This document shows positions 1 to 9,487 of a DNA stretch of 64,000 nt, in pieces. The translations under genes and the position numbers were made by a program. The stretch covers positions 1-64,000 of the forward strand of contig CAZUGO010000012.1 in NCBI GenBank assembly GCA_964619935.1, written 5' to 3'. This DNA is from CAZUGO01 sp964619935. Lineage in GTDB: Bacteria; Planctomycetota; Phycisphaerae; UBA1845; CAIVHJ01. Each line of letters opens with the position of its first letter. Position 1 is the stretch's first letter. The notes under the pieces are model-generated. The model saw nothing but the letters and a program-made list of their open reading frames with translations, made no database searches and had not been told where the DNA came from.

Positions 1-108
1 TGTCCTGTATCCGAGATTCGCTGAAGAAGTCGTGGTCAGAATCAGGGGCTTGTGTGGTCTCAAAGGTGCGGTTCCCTGTACTTCAAGGCCGAGGAAACGC
101 GGCACGAC

Positions 109-435
109 TTAATCAACGAACTTCCAACTCAGGACACTAGCGGCGCCCAGGTCTGCCGTCCTGTGTTCACATGCGGAAATTGCTGCGCCTCCGGAATAAC
201 CGTGCCTGTCGAAGGACCGCAGGAGTTCGGCAAAAACCAGCACGGTGAAGGCTGGCGTGCGGGCCGTCTCCACGGTTCTCGACTTCAGCGCCGGAATGCC
301 TTTCTCTGAGTCTGCCGCTCCGATCAATCCTGCGAGTCGCAGGCGGTGACGAAGCAGCCCGCTGATTCGCTTGCCTTCCTTCAGCTCGTTCGCTTCGTCC
401 GTCGCGAGGCGTTGGGCGGCTTCCTGCGCAGACAA
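109..435 (-). pseudogene. C-terminal remnant of a cation-transporting P-type ATPase
   Basis: The frame carries ETARTPAFTVLVFAELLRSF, which matches the start of the C-terminal membrane domain of PacL/MgtA-type ATPases (usual pattern ARTxAFTxLVxAQLF). Nothing of the actuator, P or N domains is present and the reading frame becomes unrecognisable on both sides, so this is a decayed end piece. It lies just downstream of an intact heavy-metal P-type ATPase on the same strand but belongs to a different subfamily, so it is not that gene's own tail. The match is to one short motif region; a chance resemblance cannot be fully excluded. Confidence 0.45.
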
Positions 436-542
436 TCCGGTTGCTGAGGTGCCAAGTTATGCCAGCAAGTCCTCGGCGGACCGGTTGTGCCACGCTCCAC
501 TGCTGGGCACGCCACTGGGCACGCCGTCAATAAGGAGCCGTT

Positions 543-2498
543 TCATCGAGCGGTCTTCACGGTTGGATTGGGTGAAAGCGCGTTCACTGGCAACGGTTTC
601 GCAGCCAGTCCGAAATCAGTGAGTTCCTTCGGAGGTAGCGCCGCGCGCAGGGCGTTGAAAACCGCGAGTACGTCGATGGCTTCCTGGGTCAACGCCCCCG
701 CTACGGGGGATAAGAGGCCTCCACTCGCGAGGGCCATTCCGATCACGCTCAGTGCCATACCGCCGATGGCGGTCTGAAGCACAATCCGTCGCATGCGCCC
801 ACTGACGTGCATGAATTCGTCCACCTTTTCCAGCGAACTGTCCATGATCACGACGCCGGCCGACTCGGTCGTGATATCGCTGTTCTGGCCGATCGCAACG
901 CCGACAGTCGCGGACATGAGCGCCGGGGCGTCGTTGATGCCGTCCCCCACGTACAACGTGCGAGCCTTGATCGTTTCCGCGCGCACGATCGTCACTTTCT
1001 CTTCCGGCGTCTTCTGCGCGTAGATCTCGTTGATGCCGATCTGCTCCGCAAGATAACGCACCTCGGACTCGCGATCCCCCGACACGATCAGGAGGCGATT
1101 GAATCCATGCCGAGGATTCAGGTGCCTGATGAACGAAACGCCTTCGCTGCGCGGCTCATCACGGAAGCGGTATGTCGCCGAATAGCGGCCGTCAATGACG
1201 ACGAAGCATTCGAGGCCGCCGGCATGGGCGGGCACCAGTTCCGCTCCCTGGATTGAGGCCTGCGCGAGCGCGCCTCGGCTCATGATCCGAACCGAATGGC
1301 CGCCGACGGTCCCGCGGATGCCCTGGCCGGGCGGTTCGCTGATCTCGGTCACCTCCAGAAGCGGAATGCCCGCGGCGTCGGCCGACGCCAGGATCGCATG
1401 CGCCAGCGGATGCTTTGAGTATCTCTCCAGACTTGCGACCCGCTCAAGGACGTGACGGGCGTCGATTTCAGGCACAACGATCTGATCGGTGAGGCGCGGC
1501 CGGCCGTAGGTGAGGGTGCCCGTCTTGTCGAAGATCGCCGTGCGGCAGGTTGCGATTGTTTCCAGCACGATCGGGTTCTTCACAATGATGCCACGACGGG
1601 CACACAACGAAATCGCGCCGATGATGGCGACAGGAATTCCGATCAGGAGCGGGCAAGGTGTCGCAACTACCAGGACGGCCAGAAATCGGCTTGACTGCCC
1701 GCTGATTCCCCATGCGACCAAGGCGATCAGTACCGCCAGCGGGGTATAGAACGCACCGAGCGTGTCGCCGAGCCGCCGCATCTTCGGGCGGTTCTGCTCA
1801 GCGGCGCGCATGACCTGCATGATCTTTGCATAGCGCGAGTCGGCCGCCAGCCGCGTCGCCTGGATGGTCAGAGCGGATTCGCCGTTGATTGCGCCGGAGA
1901 TGACGGTAGCGCCGGGCGTCTTGGACATCTGGAACGGCTCGCCGGTCAGAAAGGACTCGTCCATGACCCCGCGGCCCTCGCTAACAACACCATCCACGGG
2001 GCAGATATCGTGCGGGAAGATGACCAGCGTGTCGCCGACAACCACTTCGCTCAGAGGGACGTCCAACACTTGCCCGTCGCGCCGCCGATGGGCGAGCGCT
2101 GGCATTCGGTTCGCGAGCGCGCGGAGGACCGATGATGCGCTGCGAACCGCATAGCGCTCCAGCGCCTCGCCGCCCGACAGCATGAGCACGACCAAAGCGC
2201 CGGCGAGGTACTCACCCAGGATGACGGCGGTCACGATCGAGATACCGGCGAGGAGGTCGGAGCCGAATTCGAGTTTCACGACCTTCATCAGCAGTTCGTA
2301 GACGAGCGGAATGCCGCCGAATGCCAGAACGATCCACAGTGGGAGCTGGTACGTCCAAATATCGCTGTGTACGCCGAAGCGGAGAATCAGATGTAGGACG
2401 ATCCCCGCCAGCGTGGCGCCGGCGATAATCAGCATACGGTGGTGGGTCCACCATCCGATGAGCCTCGAAATCGGTGCGTCAAGCGTCGGCGCTTCCAT
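543..2498 (-). CDS. Heavy-metal-translocating P1B-type ATPase
   Basis: Membrane pump of about 651 residues that should export a transition metal using ATP. Seen: the phosphorylation motif DKTGTLT, the HP motif in SKHPLAHAIL, the hinge GDGINDAPAL, and membrane helices before and after them. The metal-site motif in the membrane is TPC (ATPCPLLIGIP) rather than the CPC of copper and zinc/cadmium pumps, so the metal is not clear; TPC/SPC pumps are often cobalt, nickel or iron exporters. No N-terminal HMA metal-binding domain is seen. The ATG at 2498 is preceded by AGGA at 6 nt; a TTG at 2561 would add 21 residues but lacks a good ribosome site. It follows the flavoprotein-rhodanese gene on the same strand. 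Confidence 0.9.
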   Translation of the reverse strand: MEAPTLDAPISRLIGWWTHHRMLIIAGATLAGIVLHLILRFGVHSDIWTYQLPLWIVLAFGGIPLVYELLMKVVKLEFGSDLLAGISIVTAVILGEYLAGALVVLMLSGGEALERYAVRSASSVLRALANRMPALAHRRRDGQVLDVPLSEVVVGDTLVIFPHDICPVDGVVSEGRGVMDESFLTGEPFQMSKTPGATVISGAINGESALTIQATRLAADSRYAKIMQVMRAAEQNRPKMRRLGDTLGAFYTPLAVLIALVAWGISGQSSRFLAVLVVATPCPLLIGIPVAIIGAISLCARRGIIVKNPIVLETIATCRTAIFDKTGTLTYGRPRLTDQIVVPEIDARHVLERVASLERYSKHPLAHAILASADAAGIPLLEVTEISEPPGQGIRGTVGGHSVRIMSRGALAQASIQGAELVPAHAGGLECFVVIDGRYSATYRFRDEPRSEGVSFIRHLNPRHGFNRLLIVSGDRESEVRYLAEQIGINEIYAQKTPEEKVTIVRAETIKARTLYVGDGINDAPALMSATVGVAIGQNSDITTESAGVVIMDSSLEKVDEFMHVSGRMRRIVLQTAIGGMALSVIGMALASGGLLSPVAGALTQEAIDVLAVFNALRAALPPKELTDFGLAAKPLPVNALSPNPTVKTAR

Positions 2499-2668
2499 TG
2501 GTGATTCCTGAGTATTGTCACTTAGCGCCTCACCACGAGCACTCGTCCGGTAGCCCGACAAGCATCATTCAGCGGCGTGCGACCCAATAGGCGTCCGCTT
2601 CGGCCTCTTCAGTTCCAGTCGGGATCTACTCATCGCGCTACGACGTTCATTCCTGGTGGGATGGCGAC

Positions 2669-4318
2669 TCATGCGGACGGCTGAAAGAGTTTGTACGTCT
2701 TGTAGCCGCCCCCGATGTTTGCTGCCGAAAAACCAGACTGCAGCAGAATCCGGGTCGCCAGGTAGCCTCGTTGCCCCACCTGACAGTACGCCGCGATCTT
2801 TCGATCACGGGGCAGTTCGCCCAACCGGGAACGCAGGTCGTCCACCGGGATGTTCGTCGCACCATGGATGTGGCCCGATTCAAATTCTTGCGGTGTGCGA
2901 ACATCGAGGAGAAAGTCTTGCTCGGAAGCCGGAGTCGCCAATAGCGTCTCGACATCGACTTGGGGATGATCGCCTCGCAACAGCCCGCCCCCCACGAAGC
3001 CCGCCATATTGATGGGGTCTTTGGCCGACCCGTATTGTGGTGCGTAAGCCAGTTCCATTTCCTCCAGATCGAAGACCGTCATTCCCGCCTGGATCGCAAC
3101 CGCCAGCACGTCGATTCGCTTGTCCACCCCGGCCCCGCCCGCGGCCTGCGCCCCCAGCACTCGGCCCGTCGTCGGGTCTAACAGAACTTTTAGTGTCATC
3201 GCTTCCGCACCTGGGTAGTACCCGGCGTGATGCGTTGGGTGAACGTAAACCTTACGAAGCGGCCGATTGGCTCGACGCAGCGCTTTTTCAGAAGCGCCGG
3301 TCAGCGCCGCGGTGTGGTCGAACACGCCGACGATGGCGGTTCCCTGCGTTCCCCGATAGCGGACTGCACGCCCAAAAACGTTGTCCGCAGCGATCCGGCC
3401 CTGGCGGTTGGCGGGGCCGGCAAGTGGTACCTGAGCGTGGTCCCCCGAAATCACGTCTCTGACCTCGATGGCATCTCCGACGGCAAAGATGTCGGGGTCG
3501 CTCGTTTGCAGGTGTTCGTTGACCCGGATGCCGCCCCGAGGTCCGACGTCCAGGCCCGCATCGACTGCCAGCTTGTTTTCCGGGCGCACTCCCACGCCCA
3601 ATAGGACCAGTTGGGCTGGCAAGTGCTGGCCCGACTTCAATCGAACGACGATACCATCGGGCGATTTCTCGAATCCGTCTGCCGACTGACCCAGCAACAC
3701 TGTTACGCCGTGTGCCAAGAGCGCTTCCGCAATCGGCGTCGTCATCTCCTTATCGAACGGCGGCAGAACCTGATCCTGCAGTTCGAGCAGTGTTGTCGCG
3801 ATACCACGTCGCACAAAGTTCTCGGCCAATTCGAGGCCGATGAAACCGGCTCCGACGATGACCGCATGCTTGACCCCCTGGTCGACGCGCTGCTTGATGC
3901 GATCCACGTCCTGCAGATTCCGTAACGTAAAGATTCCCGGCGTGTCGATGCCGGGGATGGGCGGGCGCAGCGGGGCCGCTCCTGGCGCGAGAATCAGCTT
4001 GTCGTACGTCTCCTGGTATTCCCGTTCCGAAGCGAGGTCTCGAACACGAATTGTCTTGGCGGTGCGGTCGATCGCTTCGACCGACGAACGGGTTCGCACG
4101 TCGAGCTTGAACCGGCGACGCAACTGCTCAGGCGTGGTAACGAGCAGCTGCGCTCGCTCGGCGATCGCGCCGCCGACGTAGTACGGCAGCCCGCAGTTGG
4201 CGAATGAAACATCCGGCCCGCGCTCGAAGAGAATGATGTGGGCATCTTCGGAAAGTCGACGTGCGCGAGCGGCTGCGGAAGCGCCACCAGCCACGCCTCC
4301 AACAATCAGTAGTTTCAT
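2669..4318 (-). CDS. CoA-disulfide-reductase-type flavoprotein fused to rhodanese
   Basis: A 549-residue FAD/NAD(P)H oxidoreductase of the CoADR/NADH-peroxidase family with a C-terminal rhodanese domain. The N-terminus has the FAD motif GGVAGGASAAARAR and the single redox cysteine in FANCGLPYYVGG. The second nucleotide site (VIVGAGFIGLELAE) and the dimerisation domain follow. The rhodanese part starts near residue 460 (LLDVRTPQEFESGHI) with active-site loop CQVGQRGY. Known fusions of this type reduce CoA disulfide, CoA persulfide or polysulfide, so a role in sulfane-sulfur or thiol stress is likely. It sits between a DUF2892-like remnant and a metal pump, a setting typical of stress islands. 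The ATG start has a GGAG-like site (caaGGAGtcc) just upstream. Confidence 0.9.
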   Translation of the reverse strand: MKLLIVGGVAGGASAAARARRLSEDAHIILFERGPDVSFANCGLPYYVGGAIAERAQLLVTTPEQLRRRFKLDVRTRSSVEAIDRTAKTIRVRDLASEREYQETYDKLILAPGAAPLRPPIPGIDTPGIFTLRNLQDVDRIKQRVDQGVKHAVIVGAGFIGLELAENFVRRGIATTLLELQDQVLPPFDKEMTTPIAEALLAHGVTVLLGQSADGFEKSPDGIVVRLKSGQHLPAQLVLLGVGVRPENKLAVDAGLDVGPRGGIRVNEHLQTSDPDIFAVGDAIEVRDVISGDHAQVPLAGPANRQGRIAADNVFGRAVRYRGTQGTAIVGVFDHTAALTGASEKALRRANRPLRKVYVHPTHHAGYYPGAEAMTLKVLLDPTTGRVLGAQAAGGAGVDKRIDVLAVAIQAGMTVFDLEEMELAYAPQYGSAKDPINMAGFVGGGLLRGDHPQVDVETLLATPASEQDFLLDVRTPQEFESGHIHGATNIPVDDLRSRLGELPRDRKIAAYCQVGQRGYLATRILLQSGFSAANIGGGYKTYKLFQPSA

Positions 4319-4352
4319 GATTGGGACTCCTTGATTGATGGCGTGGCAGCCC

Positions 4353-4478
4353 TCAACGGGGACACGAATCCTGCCTGCAGTGGTTCCACGGCATTCTGGC
4401 CAGGATCATCCCCATCCCGCAGGTATCGCTGAGTCCGGAGAATAACAGACCGGCTCCGACGAGGTACACCAAGTCGGC
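4353..4478 (-). pseudogene. Remnant of a DUF2892-type membrane protein
   Basis: The last 40 or so codons read VGAGLLFSGLSDTCGMGMIL then ARMPWN, which fits the second membrane helix and tail of the small DUF2892/YgaP-type membrane domain often encoded beside rhodaneses. The rest of the 125-codon open frame (up to 4730) has no likeness to the family, so the 5' part seems lost. Its place just upstream of the flavoprotein-rhodanese gene on the same strand supports the reading. The family call rests on one short segment. Confidence 0.4.
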
Positions 4479-4704
4479 CTGACCCAGCAGTGGGATGTGC
4501 GGCGGCTCACCACCACCGGCCGGCAGCGGCGGATCGCCGTCAAAGGCCCGCCGGACGTCCACGCCGGCCGGATGTCCCTGCGCATTGACCTGCAAGGCGG
4601 GCTCATGTTCCACGAGGGCATCACCGGCAGCGATCCCGCCGACGCTGTCGGCAGTCAAACCCCGGCGCACCACCCCACGGGCGTGAAACCCCTGCCCATG
4701 CCGT

Positions 4705-4962
4705 TCAATCGAACCAATCGTCCACGTCATCCAGGAACCCGCCCAGCGAACTGTCGCGCGGGGCGTACCGGCCGCAGCCGTTCTCCTGGTAGCCCAGCTG
4801 CGCCAGGAAGTTCAGGTCGTCATACTCACTTGGAGACAAGGTCCCCGAGCCGAAGCAATCGTCGATCAGGGCTCCGACCGAACCGCAGCCCGGGAACTGC
4901 AGCACGGTCAAGCCGGCGAGCAACCCCAGAACCATCCGAGTCTTTCTTGGGTACATCAGCAT
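4705..4962 (-). CDS. Small predicted lipoprotein
   Basis: An 85-residue protein with a basic start (YPRKTR), a hydrophobic helix (MVLGLLAGLTVLQF) and a lipobox-like FPGC, so it should be exported and lipidated at that cysteine. The mature part is short and acidic (ends GGFLDDVDDWFD) with no known domain. Small lipoproteins of this shape are common in Phycisphaerae genomes. The start may be 4962 or the next ATG two codons later (4956); the upstream GGATGGATG gives a weak ribosome site. No function can be assigned. Confidence 0.65.
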   Translation of the reverse strand: MLMYPRKTRMVLGLLAGLTVLQFPGCGSVGALIDDCFGSGTLSPSEYDDLNFLAQLGYQENGCGRYAPRDSSLGGFLDDVDDWFD

Positions 4963-5080
4963 CCATCCATGGTTTGTGAAACGGGCGCGCCGCCGCTGGG
5001 CGTGCCCCGGTGCCATGATACCACACCCGTCCCGCGGCATGCCACCGCCGGCGCTTGAGGACCGAACCGACTGCGGGCGC

Positions 5081-6667
5081 CTAGTCCGGGCAATCCCCCC
5101 AGGAACCCAACAACATGGCCAGGTCGGCGGCATCGATGTTGCCGTCCCCGTTCAGGTCGGCGGGGCAGGCCGCACACGGCGGAAACAGGCAGCCCGACGC
5201 CGGGTTGCAGACATCGCTGGTGCAGGTGTCGCCGTCGGAACAGACCCCCTCGGTGTAGGTGCAGCCCTGGCCGGCATCGCAAACATCCTCGGTGCACAGA
5301 TTGCTGTCGTCGCACAGGTCATCATCCGGGGTGTTGACGCAACCGCTTTCAGGATTGCAACTGTCAATCGTGCAGGTGATGCCGTCATCACAATCCAACT
5401 CGTCATGCTGGCAGCCGAGCACCGCATCGCAACGGTCCTCGGTGCAGGCGTCGTCGTCGTTACAGTCCACCGCCTGGTAGATGCAGCCGGCCTGGGGATC
5501 GCAGCTGTCCATGGTGCAGACATTGCCGTCGGAGCAATCGACCGCATCGTGAGTACAGCCGCTGCCCGGGTCGCAGCCGTCGCTGGTGCAGACATCGCCG
5601 TCATTGCAATCCACCGGCTGATGAACGCACCCGAGCTGTTCGTCGCAGTCGTCAGCGGTGCACAGGTCATCGTCGTCACAATCCTGTGGCTCACCCGGGT
5701 GGCACACGCCGTCCAAGCAGACGTCGTTCAGGGTGCAGGCGTCACCGTCGTCACAGGAGTCACTGTTGTTGCTGTGGACGCACGCACCGGCGTCACAGAC
5801 GTCGTCGGTGCAGGGGTTGCCATCCGCACAATCTTCATCTTCGAGACATTCGGCCTCAAAGCATTGGAATGCGAACTCCACCGCCAGGGGTCCCAAGTCC
5901 ACCAACTCACAGGGCAGCCACCAGGCCGAGAGCAGGATGGCCAAATCCTCGACGTCGACCACGCAGTCGCCATTCAGATCGGCGATGCAGTCCAGGCAGT
6001 CGTCGCACGGTCCCCACATGCCGAGCATCAGCAGCAAATCAAAGGCGTTGACAACGCCGTCCCCGTTCAGGTCGGGGCACTCCGAAAGCGGCGGGCTGAA
6101 AGGCCCCTGCACGTAGACCCGCACCGTGCCGCTGACGTTCTCGGTGGCGCCCACGGTGAACTGGGCGATGAATACGTCCCCACCGGCTTCGGCATGGCCC
6201 AGTCCATTGTCGGGTGCGGCGTTGTACCACCCGCCGATGACCTGGCCGCACGGCGCCGGCGGGGCAACGCAATTGAACGCCGCCGAGTCCCATTCCTGGG
6301 TCAAGGTGGTCTGATCGCCGGACGTCGGGCGGACCTTCACACCGATGTCGACAAAACTGTCGAACGCATACTCCGGAACGATGTTGATCCACAGTTGCTG
6401 CGGGGCAGTGTCGGTAGTCCCGAAGACCTCGGTCACCTGGTAGAAACCCGCCGGGTCGGTGGTCTGGACACCCATCGACTGCACCAGGAGCACATCGCCG
6501 GCTTGGTCAAAGTGCACCACCAGGTTGCAGGTCCGCGTCCCCGGCGGACTGGCTGGATCCGTGCGATCCTCCACCACCAGGCTCACCGGCTGGGCCCATG
6601 CCGCAGGCCCGATCAGCAGGCCCAGACCCACCTCGCAGCACAACCGAAATGTACGTGCGAAACACAT
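5081..6667 (-). CDS. Secreted Cys-rich repeat protein with dockerin-type calcium loops
   Basis: A 528-residue exported protein. The signal peptide is CCEVGLGLLIGPAAWAQ. Residues about 20-180 form a beta-rich domain. Next comes a dockerin pair (DLNGDGVVNAFDLLLMLGMW and DLNGDCVVDVEDLAILLSAW). Then about nine Cys/Asp-rich units of roughly 22 residues follow, of the form DCxDGDxCTxDxCDPxxGC, like those of myxobacterial and planctomycete surface proteins. A last calcium loop (DLNGDGNIDAADLAMLLGSW) ends the protein. The start is fixed by AAAGGAGG seven bases before the ATG at 6667. Likely held at the cell surface and stabilised by calcium and disulfides; ligand unknown. The repeats give a long open frame on the other strand that is not a gene. 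Confidence 0.88.
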   Translation of the reverse strand: MCFARTFRLCCEVGLGLLIGPAAWAQPVSLVVEDRTDPASPPGTRTCNLVVHFDQAGDVLLVQSMGVQTTDPAGFYQVTEVFGTTDTAPQQLWINIVPEYAFDSFVDIGVKVRPTSGDQTTLTQEWDSAAFNCVAPPAPCGQVIGGWYNAAPDNGLGHAEAGGDVFIAQFTVGATENVSGTVRVYVQGPFSPPLSECPDLNGDGVVNAFDLLLMLGMWGPCDDCLDCIADLNGDCVVDVEDLAILLSAWWLPCELVDLGPLAVEFAFQCFEAECLEDEDCADGNPCTDDVCDAGACVHSNNSDSCDDGDACTLNDVCLDGVCHPGEPQDCDDDDLCTADDCDEQLGCVHQPVDCNDGDVCTSDGCDPGSGCTHDAVDCSDGNVCTMDSCDPQAGCIYQAVDCNDDDACTEDRCDAVLGCQHDELDCDDGITCTIDSCNPESGCVNTPDDDLCDDSNLCTEDVCDAGQGCTYTEGVCSDGDTCTSDVCNPASGCLFPPCAACPADLNGDGNIDAADLAMLLGSWGDCPD

Positions 6668-7010
6668 GATCCGCCCTCCTTTCAAGATTCCGGGGCAGGC
6701 GTCCGACCTGTGCGCTGCCCTCGGGGCTCGGCGGCACGGGTCCAATGGGGGTGTGCGGGTTAAAGTCATACTCACCGGAAGGCGTCTGCCCGGCAAGTGC
6801 GTCCAAGTAACACCGGGCTGATCGATGAAATCCAAGGATTTTCGGGACCTGAATCTTGCTGGTTTTCCGGCCACGATGATTGTGGTATCGTAGAAGCGGT
6901 CAAGAAGGCGACATTAGCCGATCTGTTTGCGAACCTTTCTCGATCATTCGAGCGCAGCGCGTCTCAATTCTTCATCCGGCACCGGGTACCGGCAGAAGGA
7001 GAGCATCTCA

Positions 7011-8111
7011 ATGAAGCGCAGGTCCATCCCCGTCAGGGCGTTCACCCTGGTCGAGTTGCTGGTGGTCATCGCGGTCATCGCCCTGCTGATCTCGATCCTG
7101 CTGCCATCCTTGTCCCGGGCCCGCGAACAGGCCAAGAACATCCGCTGCCAGACGAACCTTCGCGACCTGGCTTCCGCCGGACAGGCCTATTCCCTGGAAG
7201 ACGCCGGCGAGAACCTCATTCCGGTGCACCGCAACGTGCTGGTCAACGTGTCCAACCTGGGGTCCAAGTACTTGTCGGCCTGCCGGCTGGCCTGGGGCGG
7301 CAAGGCGGGCTCCAGCAAGTATGCCGACGGCTTTTTTGCGACCGGCTACAACGTGCACACCAACATCGGGTTCGGGCCGGCCACGCGACCGCTAAACACC
7401 TACCTGTATCGCAGCGGCTTTGAAGATCGCTACGGCATGGACCTTGACGAGCGTCGCAAGGACGAGGAACTCAACCTGGCGGTGTTCCACTGCCCGTCGG
7501 ACGTCGGCTTTGAGGATCGAGACGGCAAGATGCCCGAAACCTACCGCGAGAAGTTCCTCGGCAACAGCCTGTACGATGCCTACGGCACCAGCTACGGCAC
7601 CAATTCGTTGCTCATCGGACGGCCCGGCGGCGCCGAAACGCTGGCCAGCATCGGGCCGTGGATGCGGCCGGCATCCCAGATCCCGCGGCCGTCGCGGGTG
7701 CTGACCATTTCGGAAGCCCGCGACCGGACCAATGCCGCCTGGAACAACTGGATCGATCCTTTGAACTCGCAAGACTTCAATTATGGCAACCACGGCGGCC
7801 AGCCGCGGACCCACAACTATGCCTTCGCCGACGGCCACGTGAGCGAGGTGGAGTTCACCGTGCGCACGGATGTCCGCCTGATCAACGGCCAGATGTCGGT
7901 GCTCCGCGGCGACTGGACACTTCGTGGCGCCGACACCGTGCCGGTGCGCGTCAGTGGGGGCAACAATCGTTGCGCGTGGGGCGCCGGGCCACCGTTTACC
8001 TTCGGGCCGCCGATCGAGACGCAAATCGGTCATTTGCTGTGGAGCGGACCTGACTGGGTGCAGCACACCTTCCCCGCTCCGGCTTTCGACACCAACATCT
8101 GCTGGTATTGA
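7011..8111 (+). CDS. Type II secretion/prepilin-like protein with H-x(n)-DG C-terminus
   Basis: A 366-residue protein with a class III prepilin leader: a basic head, then AFTLVELLVVIAVIALLISI, so cleavage by prepilin peptidase after the Ala before FTLVE is expected. Right after the helix comes the family signature ARxxAxxxxCxxNLR. The C-terminus has the planctomycete H-x9-DG type motif, here HGGQPRTHNYAFADGHV, with 12 rather than 9 residues between the His and DG. Such pseudopilin-like proteins occur in many copies in Planctomycetota; their function is not established. GAAGGAGAG sits 9 nt before the ATG. A short membrane protein follows after 19 nt and probably shares the transcript. Confidence 0.85.
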   Translation: MKRRSIPVRAFTLVELLVVIAVIALLISILLPSLSRAREQAKNIRCQTNLRDLASAGQAYSLEDAGENLIPVHRNVLVNVSNLGSKYLSACRLAWGGKAGSSKYADGFFATGYNVHTNIGFGPATRPLNTYLYRSGFEDRYGMDLDERRKDEELNLAVFHCPSDVGFEDRDGKMPETYREKFLGNSLYDAYGTSYGTNSLLIGRPGGAETLASIGPWMRPASQIPRPSRVLTISEARDRTNAAWNNWIDPLNSQDFNYGNHGGQPRTHNYAFADGHVSEVEFTVRTDVRLINGQMSVLRGDWTLRGADTVPVRVSGGNNRCAWGAGPPFTFGPPIETQIGHLLWSGPDWVQHTFPAPAFDTNICWY

Positions 8112-8130
8112 CCAGCGGAGGGATGACCTC

Positions 8131-8481
8131 GTGATACGACGAAACCATTGGGTCCTGGCCGCCGTTGGGGCCGCCCTGCTGATTGGCGTGTTGCTGGTGA
8201 TTTCGCTGGGGCCGACGGCCGGACCTCCGGCGGCGGGCACCGGGCGGCGCAGCACCGCGACCGCTGCGAGCACCCCGCCGCCCAACGCGCCGCAGACTCG
8301 CGGCGCTGCGGACCGGCTGACCGCAGAGCCGCCGCCCCCCGACGGCAATCCCGCGGTTCAAGGTCCGTCGAAGAAGCGTCGCGCTCCGAAGCGCGGCGGA
8401 CGCAGAACCCAGGACCCCGCCCAGACCGAAACCGATGCCGCGCCCCCACCGCCCACATCGGTGCTCGAAGGCGACCTCTGA
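8131..8481 (+). CDS. Small membrane protein with Pro/Ala-rich basic tail
   Basis: A 116-residue protein starting at GTG with GGAGGG 9 nt upstream. One N-terminal membrane helix (WVLAAVGAALLIGVLLVISL) is followed by a low-complexity tail rich in Pro, Ala, Thr and Arg, including SKKRRAPKRGGRR. It begins 19 nt after the prepilin-like gene and is probably co-transcribed, which suggests a role linked to that protein. No known domain is seen. The GC-rich low-complexity tail makes the exact protein hard to verify, but the ribosome site and operon position support it. Confidence 0.6.
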   Translation: MIRRNHWVLAAVGAALLIGVLLVISLGPTAGPPAAGTGRRSTATAASTPPPNAPQTRGAADRLTAEPPPPDGNPAVQGPSKKRRAPKRGGRRTQDPAQTETDAAPPPPTSVLEGDL

Positions 8482-8648
8482 CGCGGCCATCCCCGGAAGA
8501 CAGCCTCTGGTGTGTTCCCTGCGTTGGGAACGCGCTACGGTTATGGGACGGCTTCGGAATCCCGTTTTGGGCCGGCGGTGCGGGCGGTCGCGGCCTAGAA
8601 TGACAAGAGGCGATGCTTCATTTCGAGCTGAGGTGGGGAGGGGTCTGG

Positions 8649-9407
8649 ATGCCGGGTGCCGACGAAGCCATTGATCACTCCATGGTACTGGTGGAGAGCC
8701 AGTTGGACAGCCGGGGCGTGGTCCGCAGCCGCGGCGAGGCCTCCGAAGTCCACGAGCGCTATTCGCGTTACTTGTTCGCGCGGCTTCGTCCGTTCCTGCG
8801 TGGCCGCCTGTGCGAGATCGGGAGCGGGACCGGCCGGCTGACCGCGTTGCTCGGCGGATACGAACGGGTGACCGCGGTCGAGCCTTACGGGCCGTACCAC
8901 CTGCTCAGCATGCGCGACCTCGCCTTTCAGTTGAACATCACCCACGCCCGCTGCACCCTCGAGCAGTGCCCCAATGACCGGGTTCCGGCGGGGGCCTACG
9001 ACACCGTGCTGTGCCTTGGTTTGCTGGAACACCTCGAGTACGACATCACCGCCCTGGAGATCATGGGCGACCTGACCGCCGCCGGCGGCAATGTCATCGT
9101 GGTGGTGCCGGCGGGCCGGTTCCTGTTCAATCGCCTGGACCAGGCCTCCGGCCACCTCCGCCGCTACAGTGAGGCCTTGCTGCGCAGCGCATTTCAGGAA
9201 GCGGGTTTGATGGTCACCCGCAGCGGCTACTTCGACATCATCGGGCTGCTATCCTGGTGGCTGTTTGGCGGTGTGTTGCGCCGCAACCGACTGCCCTGGC
9301 GCACCCGAGCCTGGACGCCGCTGCTGGATGCCTTGGAGCGCCGCATCCACTTGCCAATCGGTCAGTCGCTCCTGATGATCGGCCGCCGCCCGGGACCCCG
9401 GTCGTGA
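8649..9407 (+). CDS. Class I SAM-dependent methyltransferase
   Basis: A 252-residue enzyme with the Rossmann-like methyltransferase fold: motif I LCEIGSGTGRL near residue 50, an acidic strand end at TAVEPYG, and motif IV TVLCLGLLEHLEY. The middle is like the UbiG/Methyltransf_11 group and the C-terminus holds a hydrophobic stretch (IIGLLSWWLFGGVL) that may sit at the membrane. The start at 8649 is preceded by GGGAGGGG at about 6 nt; an earlier in-frame ATG at 8613 is less well placed. The substrate is unknown; a lipid, quinone or glycan is possible. Confidence 0.8.
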   Translation: MPGADEAIDHSMVLVESQLDSRGVVRSRGEASEVHERYSRYLFARLRPFLRGRLCEIGSGTGRLTALLGGYERVTAVEPYGPYHLLSMRDLAFQLNITHARCTLEQCPNDRVPAGAYDTVLCLGLLEHLEYDITALEIMGDLTAAGGNVIVVVPAGRFLFNRLDQASGHLRRYSEALLRSAFQEAGLMVTRSGYFDIIGLLSWWLFGGVLRRNRLPWRTRAWTPLLDALERRIHLPIGQSLLMIGRRPGPRS

Positions 9408-9487
9408 GCCCGGTCGGACTTGCCTGCCCCTGCCGCACGTTGCGGCACGGCCCCCGGCGGCCGAGCGGAATCGCCAGGTCGACCGGC

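Noticed and set aside
4976..6763. A 595-codon open frame on the plus strand
   Set aside because: It is the mirror of the Cys/Asp-rich repeats; the minus strand has a signal peptide, a strong ribosome site and dockerin motifs.
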